Notes: generated from the sequence alone by a model not told the origin. A stretch of DNA of 7,756 bases from a bacterium (GCA_024225875.1 JAAEMD010000501.1:1-7756); one strand, 5' to 3'. Shown: positions 1-7,028, numbered from the stretch's first letter. Translations and numbers: made by a program.

Positions 1-48
1 CTTTAACTTAACTTGATAAATTGAATGTGTTTTTTGGATGCTATTCAT
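1..48 (-). CDS. tnpA: Start of an IS200/IS605-like Y1 transposase (TnpA), cut by the window edge
   Basis: Only 16 codons are visible, reading MNSIQKTHSIYQVKLK from an ATG at 48 and open to the left edge. The piece T-H-S-I-Y-Q-V-K-L matches the usual opening of IS200/IS605 TnpA proteins, where an H-(S/T)-(V/I)-Y-x-(L/V) stretch comes just before the first strand and the H-L-V-x-V-T-K-Y-R-R segment. The HUH and catalytic Tyr regions would lie outside the window. An imperfect bulged hairpin 37 bp upstream fits the left end of such an element. The ribosome binding site is weak (an AGAAAAGAAGAG stretch close to the ATG). The reading frame is also open upstream to the TGA at 94-96, so a longer N-terminus is possible. 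TnpA would cut and join single-stranded element ends. The identification rests on a short match plus context and is moderate at best. Confidence 0.45.
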   Translation of the reverse strand, partial: MNSIQKTHSIYQVKLK

Positions 49-85
49 CTCTTCTTTTCTCAGTTCTTTTGTTTTTTTGATGATT

Positions 86-104
86 GGGCTGCGTCAGCAA
101 GCCC
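86..104 (-). repeat. Imperfect hairpin with a bulged T, candidate IS left-end hairpin
   Basis: On the minus strand the arms GGGCT and AGCCC pair. After one unpaired T, a further GC/GC pair closes a four-base TGAC loop. This gives a 7-bp stem with a single extrahelical T, as described for hairpins bound by IS200/IS605 TnpA proteins. The stop codon of the flavodoxin remnant (TGA, 94-96) falls in the loop. No T-run follows on the minus strand, so it is a poor intrinsic terminator in that direction. Confidence 0.5.
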
Positions 105-216
105 TAAATATTTTTGATATGGATATAATTTCTGTATTTTCCAGTTCACAGGCTAAGTCACGAGCAATCTGAAAAGAATTACCTGTACCGGAAAAATAAA
201 ATATTTTAGTCTTCAT
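94..216 (-). pseudogene. Truncated flavodoxin-type gene (N-terminal fragment)
   Basis: The 40-codon reading frame starts MKTKIFYFSGTGNSFQIA and continues through R-D-L-A-C-E-L-E-N-T-E-I-I-S-I-S-K before ending I-F-R-A-C-stop. The Y-F-S-G-T-G-N-S segment (residues 7-14) is the FMN phosphate-binding loop typical of flavodoxin domains, especially those fused to 4Fe-4S domains (EFR1-type ferredoxin proteins of anaerobes). A complete flavodoxin domain needs about 140 residues and an EFR1 protein about 260, so this is only the first beta-alpha-beta part and cannot make a working protein. It has a strong ribosome binding site (AAGGAG, 222-227) and lies 36 bp after rnhA, so it was probably the last gene of the operon. 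The break coincides with the IS200-like left end. An electron-transfer role for the intact ancestor is inferred from the family. Confidence 0.7.
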
Positions 217-221
217 AAACT

Positions 222-227
222 CTCCTT
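222..227 (-). promoter_or_regulatory. Ribosome binding site of the flavodoxin fragment
   Basis: A perfect AAGGAG core sits five bases before the ATG at 216. It is one of the strongest ribosome binding sites in the window, which shows that the broken gene was once well translated and that its start is correct. Confidence 0.75.
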
Positions 228-252
228 CCATAAACAAAAACTCAGTCTTATG

Positions 253-861
253 CTACTTTCGGCCAAAATCAGCCGGTATCTCACCCAGTACTTTAGTATC
301 CCACTTTATTATTTTATTACTATACCGGTTTTTATCCAGCCATTTACACGCTCTATTAATCAGTTCGAAAATTTTATGGTTATTCACTGTTCTTTCCAGA
401 GCCGTATTAACCTTTTTTTTTCTTAACCAGCTGATTGCAGTTTTTGAATCTGTATAAACAGGAATAAGCATATCTTCTTCTTTAAGATATGCTAAAGCAT
501 GAACTATTGCCAGAAACTCACCTATGTTATTAGTACCACCTGGAAAAGGGCCCTGCCTGAAAATCTCCTCACCAGTCCTGATATAAATACCACGATACTC
601 CATGGCACCTGGATTACCGCTACAGGCAGCATCAACAGCTAAACTGTCCGTATTAATATCACGGTTTTCATATTTAACAGGAAGTATTAATTTTTTTTCA
701 AACAATCCTTTGTTAAAGGCTTCTTCAGCTAAAGATTTTTGTTCAAATGATTTGTATTTTGCCCCTGAAAAGCCATTAACCTGTTTTTTACATTCCATCC
801 AGTTATCATATATGCCAGGACACCTGCCCTCTAAAACAACATAATATTTTTTTTTAACCAT
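253..861 (-). CDS. rnhA: Ribonuclease H1 with N-terminal viroplasmin-like hybrid-binding domain
   Basis: RNase H1 cuts the RNA strand of RNA:DNA hybrids, such as R-loops and primers, in the cytoplasm. Residues about 4-50 form the viroplasmin/hybrid-binding domain (K-Y-Y-V-V, G-R-C-P-G-I-Y, W21, C-K-K-Q-V-N-G-F, Y-K-S-F). A short linker follows, and the catalytic domain runs from about 72 to 202. The four acidic catalytic residues are all visible: D77 (D-A-A-C-S-G-N-P-G), E115 (N-N-I-G-E-F), D138 (Y-T-D-S-K) and D198 in the final E-I-P-A-D-F-G-R-K. The 202-residue length is normal for this two-domain type. It starts 49 bp after mutS, with a weak ribosome binding site (AAGGA about 15 bases upstream). 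It is probably cotranscribed with pheS, pheT and mutS. Two runs of nine A lie in the coding strand (plus 847-855 and 413-421) and are possible slippage sites. The assignment is secure. Confidence 0.95.
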   Translation of the reverse strand: MVKKKYYVVLEGRCPGIYDNWMECKKQVNGFSGAKYKSFEQKSLAEEAFNKGLFEKKLILPVKYENRDINTDSLAVDAACSGNPGAMEYRGIYIRTGEEIFRQGPFPGGTNNIGEFLAIVHALAYLKEEDMLIPVYTDSKTAISWLRKKKVNTALERTVNNHKIFELINRACKWLDKNRYSNKIIKWDTKVLGEIPADFGRK

Positions 862-910
862 ACAGCTTTTCTATTTTCCTTTTCATCTATTAATGACCAG
901 GACACCATTA

Positions 911-3385
911 TTAAAATAACTTCATCTGCTGAGAGTTATGCCTGTTCTGAAGATATGTAATACCTTCTCTTTCAAAGCCCGCTAAAAAACTCCCGGCCTG
1001 CTCAATTACCTCATAAGGAACACCGGCCATTTTCGCAACATGTATACCATAACTTTTATCCGCAGGACCTTTGATGAGCTTATAGTTAAATACTATATCA
1101 TCTTCTGATTCGGTTATCTTCATACTATAATTACGCAACCCGGAAAAAGTCTTTTCCATCACTGTCAGTTCATGGTAATGCGTTGCAAACATTGTTCTTG
1201 CGCCAATCCTGTTATGAATATAGTCAGTTACTGCTCCAGCAATACTCATACCATCAAATGTAGATGTACCTCTCCCTATCTCATCTAATATTATCAAACT
1301 GTTTTTTGTTGCATTATGAAGTATAGTTGCTGTTTCAAGCATCTCCACCATAAAAGTACTTTGCCCGAAGTACAGGTTGTCCTGTGCTCCGATACGTGTA
1401 AAAAGCCTGTCTACAAGTGAACAGCAGAAGCTGTCTGCAGGAACAAAGCTACCAATTTGAGCCATAATTACAGTTAAGGCGACTTGACGCATAACAGTAG
1501 ATTTACCTGCCATATTCGGGCCTGTTATCAGGATAAAGCGGTCTACTTCATTATTCATATAAACATTGTTGGCTATATAATCAAAGCTGATATTCTTCTC
1601 CAGAACAGGGTGTCTGCCATTCCTTATTTTAAGGGTCAGGTTATCTGGTTTATCAAATTTCGGACGAACATAATTATTTTTAAGTGCTGTTGTAGCTATA
1701 GATTGTAAACAGTCCAGATCAGCCACAACTTCAGCCAGGTCCTGGAGGTGAGGTATATATTTTCTGATCTCCGAAACTATATCTTCATAAATTTTAATCT
1801 CCAGTTCACGCTGCTTTTCTTCACCATGTAATAATACACTTTCATTTTCTTTCAATTCAGGGGTAATAAACCTCTCTGCACTGGTTAAGGTCTGTTTTCT
1901 TATGTAATGTTCAGGAACCAGATCCTTCTGTGAATTAGAGACCTCTATATAGTAACCAAAAACTTTATTGAACCTGACCTTAAGAGACTTTATACCCGTT
2001 TTGTTTCGTTCAATATCTTCTAAAGAAGAAATCCAGTCTCTTATACTTTTAAAAGAAAGAAGAAGCCTGTCCAGTTCCTCATTAAAACCAGGCTTAATTA
2101 CCCTGCCATCCTTCAGGGTGGCAGGCGTATCTTCCGAAATACTGTTATTGATAAGCTCAATAATAATACTGTAAGGACTATCTTCTTTTTGAAATTGTTG
2201 AAAGAAAACCTTGTACCGGCAAAGTAAATCTCCTGATAAATGATCTAGAATAGAGCTGATATCAACTAATGAACATAATGATTTTTTCAAAGCCATGCAG
2301 TCTAAAGGATTATTATGACCGGATACTATCCTTGATAATAATCGCTCCAGATCATACACACCGGTAAGAAGATCCCTTATCTCTTCTCTGGACAATATAT
2401 CAGAACATAAACTCTCTACAGCATCCAGACGGTCATCTATCAACTCTTCATTAATATAGGGAGATCTAATAAGCGTTTTCAGCCTTCTTGCGCCCATCGC
2501 GGTCCTGGTACTATCCAGAACCTGGAATAATGTACCAGTACGATCACCTCTAAAAGAATCTGTCAGTTCCAGGTTCTTGATAGTTGTTGTATCCATCAAT
2601 AAAGATTCATCAATCTTAAAAGGTAACAGCCTTGTTATCTGGGGAACAGTATTTTTCTGGGTCGCAATCAAATAGTCAAGTATCGTCCAGGCAGCCGGTA
2701 AGGCATCCTCAAACCCTTCTATGCCAAAAGCGGTAAGTGAGTTAATTTTAAAGTGACCTAAAAGCTCTTCTTCTGCTCGTTCTCGACTAATCATATCAAC
2801 GTTATTTATAAGGATATTATCTTTATATTCCAGCTCCAGATCCTCTGGTTTAAGAATCTCCTTAGCTCCCAGCCTGTCAACCTGGGTAATAAATTCTTCC
2901 TCATTATCTGCAGTAAAGAGTCTAAACTCACCAGTAGAAATATCCACAAAACTGACACCAAAGCTATCACTGCCTGATATCTTATTTGCAGCTACCAGAT
3001 AATTATTATCTTTTTCATCCAGAATACCTGGCCCCTGAACAGTGCCCGGAGTAACAACCCTGACAACTTCTCTTTTAGTTAGACCCTTTGCTAATGACGC
3101 ATCTTCTACCTGGTCACAAATAGCGACCTTATATCCTCTTAAAACCAGTTTTGAAATATAGTTTACTGCTGCATGATACGGCACCCCGCACATAGGTATC
3201 CTTTTCTCATCTTTTCCCCGTCCGGTTAGAGTCAGATCCAGCTCCTTTGATGCAACTACAGCATCATCCAGGAACATTTCATAAAAATCACCTAACCTGA
3301 AAAAAAGAATGGCATCCATATGAGAAGATTTAATATCCCGGTACTGCCTTAACATAGGGGTATCAGCTTTAATAGTACTGGACAT
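911..3385 (-). CDS. mutS: DNA mismatch repair protein MutS
   Basis: MutS binds mismatches and small loops and, using ATP, starts methyl-independent or strand-directed repair with MutL. The domains run in the usual order: mismatch-binding domain I (about 7-118) with the F-Y-E motif at 34-36 in G-D-F-Y-E-M-F; connector II (about 125-245); core and clamp domains III/IV (about 262-565); ATPase V (about 575-805). The ATPase has Walker A G-P-N-M-A-G-K-S-T (622-630), the S-T-F-M-V-E-M signature (676-682), Walker B L-I-I-L-D-E (697-702) and the A-T-H-Y-H-E-L motif (734-740). Domain I is present and there is no Smr domain, so it is MutS1, not MutS2. The protein has 824 residues and ends at QMKLF (820-824), a good fit to the beta-clamp-binding pentapeptide; the C-terminal tetramerisation domain of E. 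coli MutS is absent. Its ATG lies two bases after the pheT stop, with no visible ribosome binding site, which suggests translational coupling. No mutL is adjacent in the window. Confidence 0.98.
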   Translation of the reverse strand: MSSTIKADTPMLRQYRDIKSSHMDAILFFRLGDFYEMFLDDAVVASKELDLTLTGRGKDEKRIPMCGVPYHAAVNYISKLVLRGYKVAICDQVEDASLAKGLTKREVVRVVTPGTVQGPGILDEKDNNYLVAANKISGSDSFGVSFVDISTGEFRLFTADNEEEFITQVDRLGAKEILKPEDLELEYKDNILINNVDMISRERAEEELLGHFKINSLTAFGIEGFEDALPAAWTILDYLIATQKNTVPQITRLLPFKIDESLLMDTTTIKNLELTDSFRGDRTGTLFQVLDSTRTAMGARRLKTLIRSPYINEELIDDRLDAVESLCSDILSREEIRDLLTGVYDLERLLSRIVSGHNNPLDCMALKKSLCSLVDISSILDHLSGDLLCRYKVFFQQFQKEDSPYSIIIELINNSISEDTPATLKDGRVIKPGFNEELDRLLLSFKSIRDWISSLEDIERNKTGIKSLKVRFNKVFGYYIEVSNSQKDLVPEHYIRKQTLTSAERFITPELKENESVLLHGEEKQRELEIKIYEDIVSEIRKYIPHLQDLAEVVADLDCLQSIATTALKNNYVRPKFDKPDNLTLKIRNGRHPVLEKNISFDYIANNVYMNNEVDRFILITGPNMAGKSTVMRQVALTVIMAQIGSFVPADSFCCSLVDRLFTRIGAQDNLYFGQSTFMVEMLETATILHNATKNSLIILDEIGRGTSTFDGMSIAGAVTDYIHNRIGARTMFATHYHELTVMEKTFSGLRNYSMKITESEDDIVFNYKLIKGPADKSYGIHVAKMAGVPYEVIEQAGSFLAGFEREGITYLQNRHNSQQMKLF

Positions 3386-3387
3386 TA

Positions 3388-5787
3388 TTATCTGATTTTT
3401 ACTGGCAGTTCATCAGTTATAAATCTACAAAGCTGTTTATGTTCTCTGTTAACTTCCTCATCAGAAAGAGTACGCTCATTATTCTGATAAATAAAGCCCA
3501 GTGCCAGGCTCTTGTTATCCATACCTATCTTTTCTGATTGAAAGCTGTCAAAAAGAAAGAAGTCTCTAACATTGTCCGGCCTGTGTTTTTCTATTACATG
3601 TTCCACATCACTGTAGTTAATATTATCCGGTAACAGCAAAGAAATATCTCGTCTGGTCGAAGGGAACCTGGAAACAGGAGAATGGATCTTTTTTCTCTTC
3701 TCCTGCCTGGCTAACCCTGATATTTCCAGGCATATATACCCAACAGGTTTTTCAATATCATACTTTTCAGCAATGTCAGGTCGTATAAACCCAAGCTTAC
3801 CAATAACTGCAGCACCTGATAGAATAGCCATTGATTTTTTTGGATGTAAATATGAAGAGTCTGAAAATTCAAACCCTGCATAACAAAAACCAGCGCCCTC
3901 TATAATATTTTCCACAAGACCTTTCAAATAAAAAATATCTATATCATTTACTTTTTTATCCTCACCAGTATAAACTACATCTCTAATTTTTCCGGTTACT
4001 AATGCAACGCACTGCTTTTTCTCATTATTAACAGCTCCAGGATCAAACTTTTTATCAATTTCAAAAATCTTTATATCTTCAACCTGACGCTTAATATTGA
4101 AGGAGAGCACTTTTAATATGGACGGCAATAGATCAGGCCTCATTATTGATTCTTCTGTATTTATTGGATTTGCGATAGTAATATTAGACTTGTTTTGTAA
4201 AGTTATCCCCAATATTTCCAGATCTTTTTCAGATATCATAGGAAATGTATTAACCTGAAAAAAACCATTACTGATAAAACTGTCTGCCACCTGGTCAGAC
4301 AACTGCTTTTCTTTATCTGCCTGGTCAACTATCAAGCCAGCATATGGTAAAGTCGCTTTTATATGGCTCAGACCCTTGATACGAGCTACCTCTTCAGCCA
4401 GACAGGGCCATTCATTAACATCAAACTGTCTCCACGTCGGAACCGTAACAATAGTATCATCATTATCATTTTCAACTATAAAGCCCAGATCAGTCAGTAC
4501 ATCAAGCATCTCCTGGCGACTAAAATCACTACCCAGCAGCCCGTTAATCTTTTCAGCAGAAAAAGCTATTCTTTTTGGTGTAAAAACCGTATTTTTTTTA
4601 TTATTTTTAATTTTTAATCCCCGCATCACCTGACCTTCTGCCAGCTCCTGAAATAAGTAACTGGCCCTGCACGAGGCAAAAACAACCTTATCAATGTCTA
4701 CACCCTTTTCAAATCTAACCACACTTTCTGTCCTTAAGCCAAGTTTCATTTCACTTTTTCTAATATTTGACGGTTTAAAATATGCTGACTCTAATAAGAC
4801 ATCTGTTGTATTTTCATCTATTTCACTGTTATTACCACCCATAATTCCTGCGATCGCTATAGAACGCTTATCATCACAAATCATCAGTATATCTTCATCA
4901 AGGTCTCTTTCTTCATTATCAAGAGTCTTGAATTTCTCGCCCTTACCTGCAGTTTTAACAATAATTTTATTACCATATATCTTATTATGATCAAAGGCAT
5001 GTAGAGGCTGCCCCAGCTCCAGAAGAACATAGTTAGTTATATCTATAATAAGACCCAGCGGCCTTATACCGGAAACATATAAACATCTCTGCATCCATAA
5101 AGGTGTATTATTATTTTTAACATTACGTATAATTCTTCCTGTATATTCAGGACATAAGTCAGGTTTTTTTATTTCAATATCAAAAGAACAGGCGCCATCT
5201 ACTTCCTGTATATCACTTGTCGGTAATTTTAGCGGCCTGTCAAAAATAACGCTGATCTCTCTTGCCAGACCAAAAATACTCTGACAGTCACCCCTGTTAG
5301 GCAAAACAGCAATATCCAGAACAGTATCCTGCAGCTTAGCAAACTCAATAAAATCAACGCCCACAGGTGTATTATCAGGCAATATCCATATTCCGTCAGA
5401 GGAATCCGAGACACCAAGCTCAACTTCCGAGCAAAGCATGCCATAAGAATCTACTGATCTTAACCTGGCCTTTTTCATTTTTATTCCGTTTGCCAGAACA
5501 GCACCAGGCAGGCTGACAGGAACTACCGCGCCTTCAAACACATTATCTGCACCTGTAACAATCTGATGTGTAGTTTTTCCATCATAAACACTGGTAATAC
5601 AAAGCTTATCAGCATTAGGATGAGGCTCTATTTTCTGGATTTGAGCTGTAATTATACCTTTCAGTTTTTCTCCAGCCTTAGTTATACCCTCTACCTCATG
5701 CCCTGCTAAAGTCAATTTTTCAGCTAACTGCTCAGGAGAAACATCTATATCAACATATTCTTTTAACCAATTAAACGAAAACTTCAT
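3388..5787 (-). CDS. pheT: Phenylalanyl-tRNA synthetase beta subunit
   Basis: PheT is the beta chain of the cytoplasmic (alpha-beta)2 PheRS. It binds tRNA-Phe and hydrolyses mischarged Tyr-tRNA-Phe. An EMAP-II-like tRNA-binding domain spans about 42-150. The B3/B4 editing domain spans about 215-385, with P-L-H-A-F-D (H263), G-I-M-G-G, L-L-E-S (E333) and G-L-R-T-E (T353). The B5 domain runs from about 403 to 470, followed by a catalytic-like core (about 490-690). A C-terminal FDX-ACB anticodon-binding domain spans about 704-797 (S-P-V-S-R-F-P-S-T-R-R-D-I). The 799-residue length is normal. The start has a strong ribosome binding site (GAGGAG, 5793-5798), and pheS ends 12 bp upstream. One oddity: the residue after R-T-E, usually alanine in this motif, is serine (S355). 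The assignment is secure. Confidence 0.98.
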   Translation of the reverse strand: MKFSFNWLKEYVDIDVSPEQLAEKLTLAGHEVEGITKAGEKLKGIITAQIQKIEPHPNADKLCITSVYDGKTTHQIVTGADNVFEGAVVPVSLPGAVLANGIKMKKARLRSVDSYGMLCSEVELGVSDSSDGIWILPDNTPVGVDFIEFAKLQDTVLDIAVLPNRGDCQSIFGLAREISVIFDRPLKLPTSDIQEVDGACSFDIEIKKPDLCPEYTGRIIRNVKNNNTPLWMQRCLYVSGIRPLGLIIDITNYVLLELGQPLHAFDHNKIYGNKIIVKTAGKGEKFKTLDNEERDLDEDILMICDDKRSIAIAGIMGGNNSEIDENTTDVLLESAYFKPSNIRKSEMKLGLRTESVVRFEKGVDIDKVVFASCRASYLFQELAEGQVMRGLKIKNNKKNTVFTPKRIAFSAEKINGLLGSDFSRQEMLDVLTDLGFIVENDNDDTIVTVPTWRQFDVNEWPCLAEEVARIKGLSHIKATLPYAGLIVDQADKEKQLSDQVADSFISNGFFQVNTFPMISEKDLEILGITLQNKSNITIANPINTEESIMRPDLLPSILKVLSFNIKRQVEDIKIFEIDKKFDPGAVNNEKKQCVALVTGKIRDVVYTGEDKKVNDIDIFYLKGLVENIIEGAGFCYAGFEFSDSSYLHPKKSMAILSGAAVIGKLGFIRPDIAEKYDIEKPVGYICLEISGLARQEKRKKIHSPVSRFPSTRRDISLLLPDNINYSDVEHVIEKHRPDNVRDFFLFDSFQSEKIGMDNKSLALGFIYQNNERTLSDEEVNREHKQLCRFITDELPVKIR

Positions 5788-5792
5788 TTTAA

Positions 5793-5798
5793 CTCCTC
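5793..5798 (-). promoter_or_regulatory. Ribosome binding site of pheT
   Basis: GAGGAG lies five bases before the pheT ATG at 5787, inside the 12-bp gap after the pheS stop codon. It fixes the pheT start and shows that pheT can load ribosomes independently of pheS. Confidence 0.8.
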
Positions 5799-5799
5799 T

Positions 5800-6816
5800 T
5801 TAAAACTGTTTTAAGAACCGTAAGTCATTTTCATAAAATAACCTTATATCATGTATTTCATACTGCAACATAGCTATCCTCTCTACGCCCAGACCAAAAG
5901 CAAATCCTGTAACCTCATCAGGATCATAGCCAACAGATCTGAAAACATTTCTATTAACCATGCCAGCGCCCAGTATTTCTATCCATCCTGTATTCTTACA
6001 AAGATTACAGCCACTACCATCACATTTGACACACTGGACATCAACCTCTGTAGACGGCTCTGTAAAAGGAAAGTAACTTGGCCGAAACCTGATCTTTTTA
6101 TTATGCCCAAAAAGTTCATGTAAAAAGAATCCTAAAACACCCTTAAGTTCTGCAACGCTGACGCTTCTGTCTACAAATAAACCTTCTATCTGATGAAAAA
6201 CCGGCGAATGGGTTATATCAGAGTCGCATCTATAGACTTTTCCAGGAACAATAATTTTTACAGGTGGTTTAGTTTTTTTCATTATATGGATCTGTGCAGG
6301 CGAGGTATGCGTTCTTAAAACATTACCGTTCTTCATATAAAAGGTATCGTGCATATCTCTGGCCGGATGGTCAGCAGGAATATTAAGAGCTTCAAAATTA
6401 TGATATTCATCCTCTATATCAGGCCCTTCCTTTACAGAGAACCCTAACCTGGAAAATATCTGTACAATCTCACTTGTTATAATATTTAAGGGATGAGCCC
6501 TGCCAATAACAGACCTTTTACCAGGCAAACTGGTATCTACGACATCGTCTTTTAAACTTTTCTCTCTGGCTTCTATACCCAGCTTACCTTTCTTTTCTTC
6601 CATTACTCTTTTTATTTCTGTTTTTATCTTATTGGCAATTTTACCGACAACAGGACGTTCTGCAACCGAAAGCTTACCTACACCCTTTAAAATATCAGTT
6701 AACTCACCCTTCTTACCAAGCACTCTTACAGCTATCTTTTCCAGCTCATCCAGAACAGCAGCCTGTTTTATCTGCCTGATTGTTTGTTCCTTTAATTCCA
6801 ATAAACGGCGCTCCAT
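5800..6816 (-). CDS. pheS: Phenylalanyl-tRNA synthetase alpha subunit
   Basis: PheS is the catalytic chain of PheRS. It activates Phe with ATP and transfers it to tRNA-Phe. Residues 1-90 form the charged, helical N-terminal coiled-coil arm. The class II catalytic core runs from about 105 to the end: G-R-A-H-P-L (105-110), R-T-H-T-S-P-A-Q (168-175), motif 2 V-Y-R-C-D-S-D-I-T-H-S-P-V-F-H-Q-I-E-G (194-212) and motif 3 with G-L-G-V-E-R (308-313). A306 in G-F-A-F-G corresponds to the E. coli Ala294 that limits side-chain size. A four-cysteine insert, CxxC-x4-CxxC (C262, C265, C270, C273), precedes G-W-I-E-I-L-G; such cysteines occur in many bacterial PheS proteins and may bind zinc. The length of 338 is normal. 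The start is set by AGGAG at 6825-6829, eight bases upstream. It appears to be the first gene of the operon. No T-box or Phe-rich leader peptide is visible. Confidence 0.98.
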   Translation of the reverse strand: MERRLLELKEQTIRQIKQAAVLDELEKIAVRVLGKKGELTDILKGVGKLSVAERPVVGKIANKIKTEIKRVMEEKKGKLGIEAREKSLKDDVVDTSLPGKRSVIGRAHPLNIITSEIVQIFSRLGFSVKEGPDIEDEYHNFEALNIPADHPARDMHDTFYMKNGNVLRTHTSPAQIHIMKKTKPPVKIIVPGKVYRCDSDITHSPVFHQIEGLFVDRSVSVAELKGVLGFFLHELFGHNKKIRFRPSYFPFTEPSTEVDVQCVKCDGSGCNLCKNTGWIEILGAGMVNRNVFRSVGYDPDEVTGFAFGLGVERIAMLQYEIHDIRLFYENDLRFLKQF

Positions 6817-6824
6817 TTTATGTT

Positions 6825-6829
6825 CTCCT
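6825..6829 (-). promoter_or_regulatory. Ribosome binding site of pheS
   Basis: AGGAG lies eight bases before the ATG at 6816, a standard spacing. It supports that ATG as the pheS start. Confidence 0.75.
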
Positions 6830-6895
6830 GAAATTTTCCTTTTTTATAAAATAATCTATAGATCTTAATATATAAATTTTATATCATTGATGCTA

Positions 6896-6924
6896 TTTAT
6901 AAAAAAATATCAAACGTATTTCAA
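6896..6924 (-). promoter_or_regulatory. Candidate sigma70-type promoter for the pheS-pheT-mutS-rnhA operon
   Basis: On the minus strand TTGAAA (6924-6919) and TATAAA (6901-6896) are separated by exactly 17 bases. Transcription would begin near 6889 and leave a leader of about 70 nucleotides before pheS. The surrounding DNA is very AT-rich, so chance matches are common. Spacing and position are the main support. Confidence 0.45.
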
Positions 6925-6931
6925 GCAATCA

Positions 6932-6957
6932 CTGATTATAGATCTATTAAAAATCAG
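6932..6957. repeat. Palindrome upstream of the pheS promoter, possible operator
   Basis: CTGATT (6932-6937) and AATCAG (6952-6957) are inverted copies, and the perfect 10-bp palindrome ATAGATCTAT (6938-6947) lies between them. It sits eight bases upstream of the candidate -35 box (6919-6924), a usual place for a regulator to bind. No specific regulator can be named, and AT-rich DNA gives such palindromes by chance. Confidence 0.35.
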
Positions 6958-7028
6958 CTTATAAAGTATATACCCAATCCAGAATAAAAACGATAAGGTT
7001 ATGTTAGCTTCCGGCAAACTACCGGTTT

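Larger units (their letters stand above)
1..110 (-). mobile_element. Left end of an IS200/IS605-like insertion sequence (partial)
   Basis: The flavodoxin-type gene to the right loses family similarity at about 105-110. Just past that point the minus strand carries a small imperfect hairpin (86-104) with one unpaired T in its stem, then a TnpA-like start codon at 48. Subterminal bulged hairpins instead of terminal inverted repeats, and no target duplication, are known traits of the IS200/IS605 family. The exact left cleavage site cannot be set from this sequence, so the 110 boundary is approximate. The rest of the element and the remainder of the flavodoxin gene should lie left of the window. 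Confidence 0.5.

Noticed and set aside
94..96. In-frame TGA followed by 31 open codons, considered as selenocysteine or readthrough
   Set aside because: Flavodoxin domains have no selenocysteine at this place, the bases just downstream are A-rich with no SECIS-like hairpin after the codon, and the downstream frame is better explained by the TnpA start.
86..104. Hairpin considered as an intrinsic terminator of the operon
   Set aside because: No T-run follows on the minus strand and the stem is short and bulged.
911..3385. MutS2 as an alternative identity, given its position after pheST
   Set aside because: The mismatch domain with F-Y-E is present, the Smr domain is missing and the protein ends right after the ATPase domain.
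5229..5444. Minus-strand 71-codon frame inside pheT
   Set aside because: It is an out-of-frame shadow of the conserved PheT coding sequence.
1484..6123. Plus-strand open frames of 68-98 codons inside mutS, pheT and pheS
   Set aside because: They overlap conserved genes in antisense, lack ribosome binding sites and resemble no family I know.
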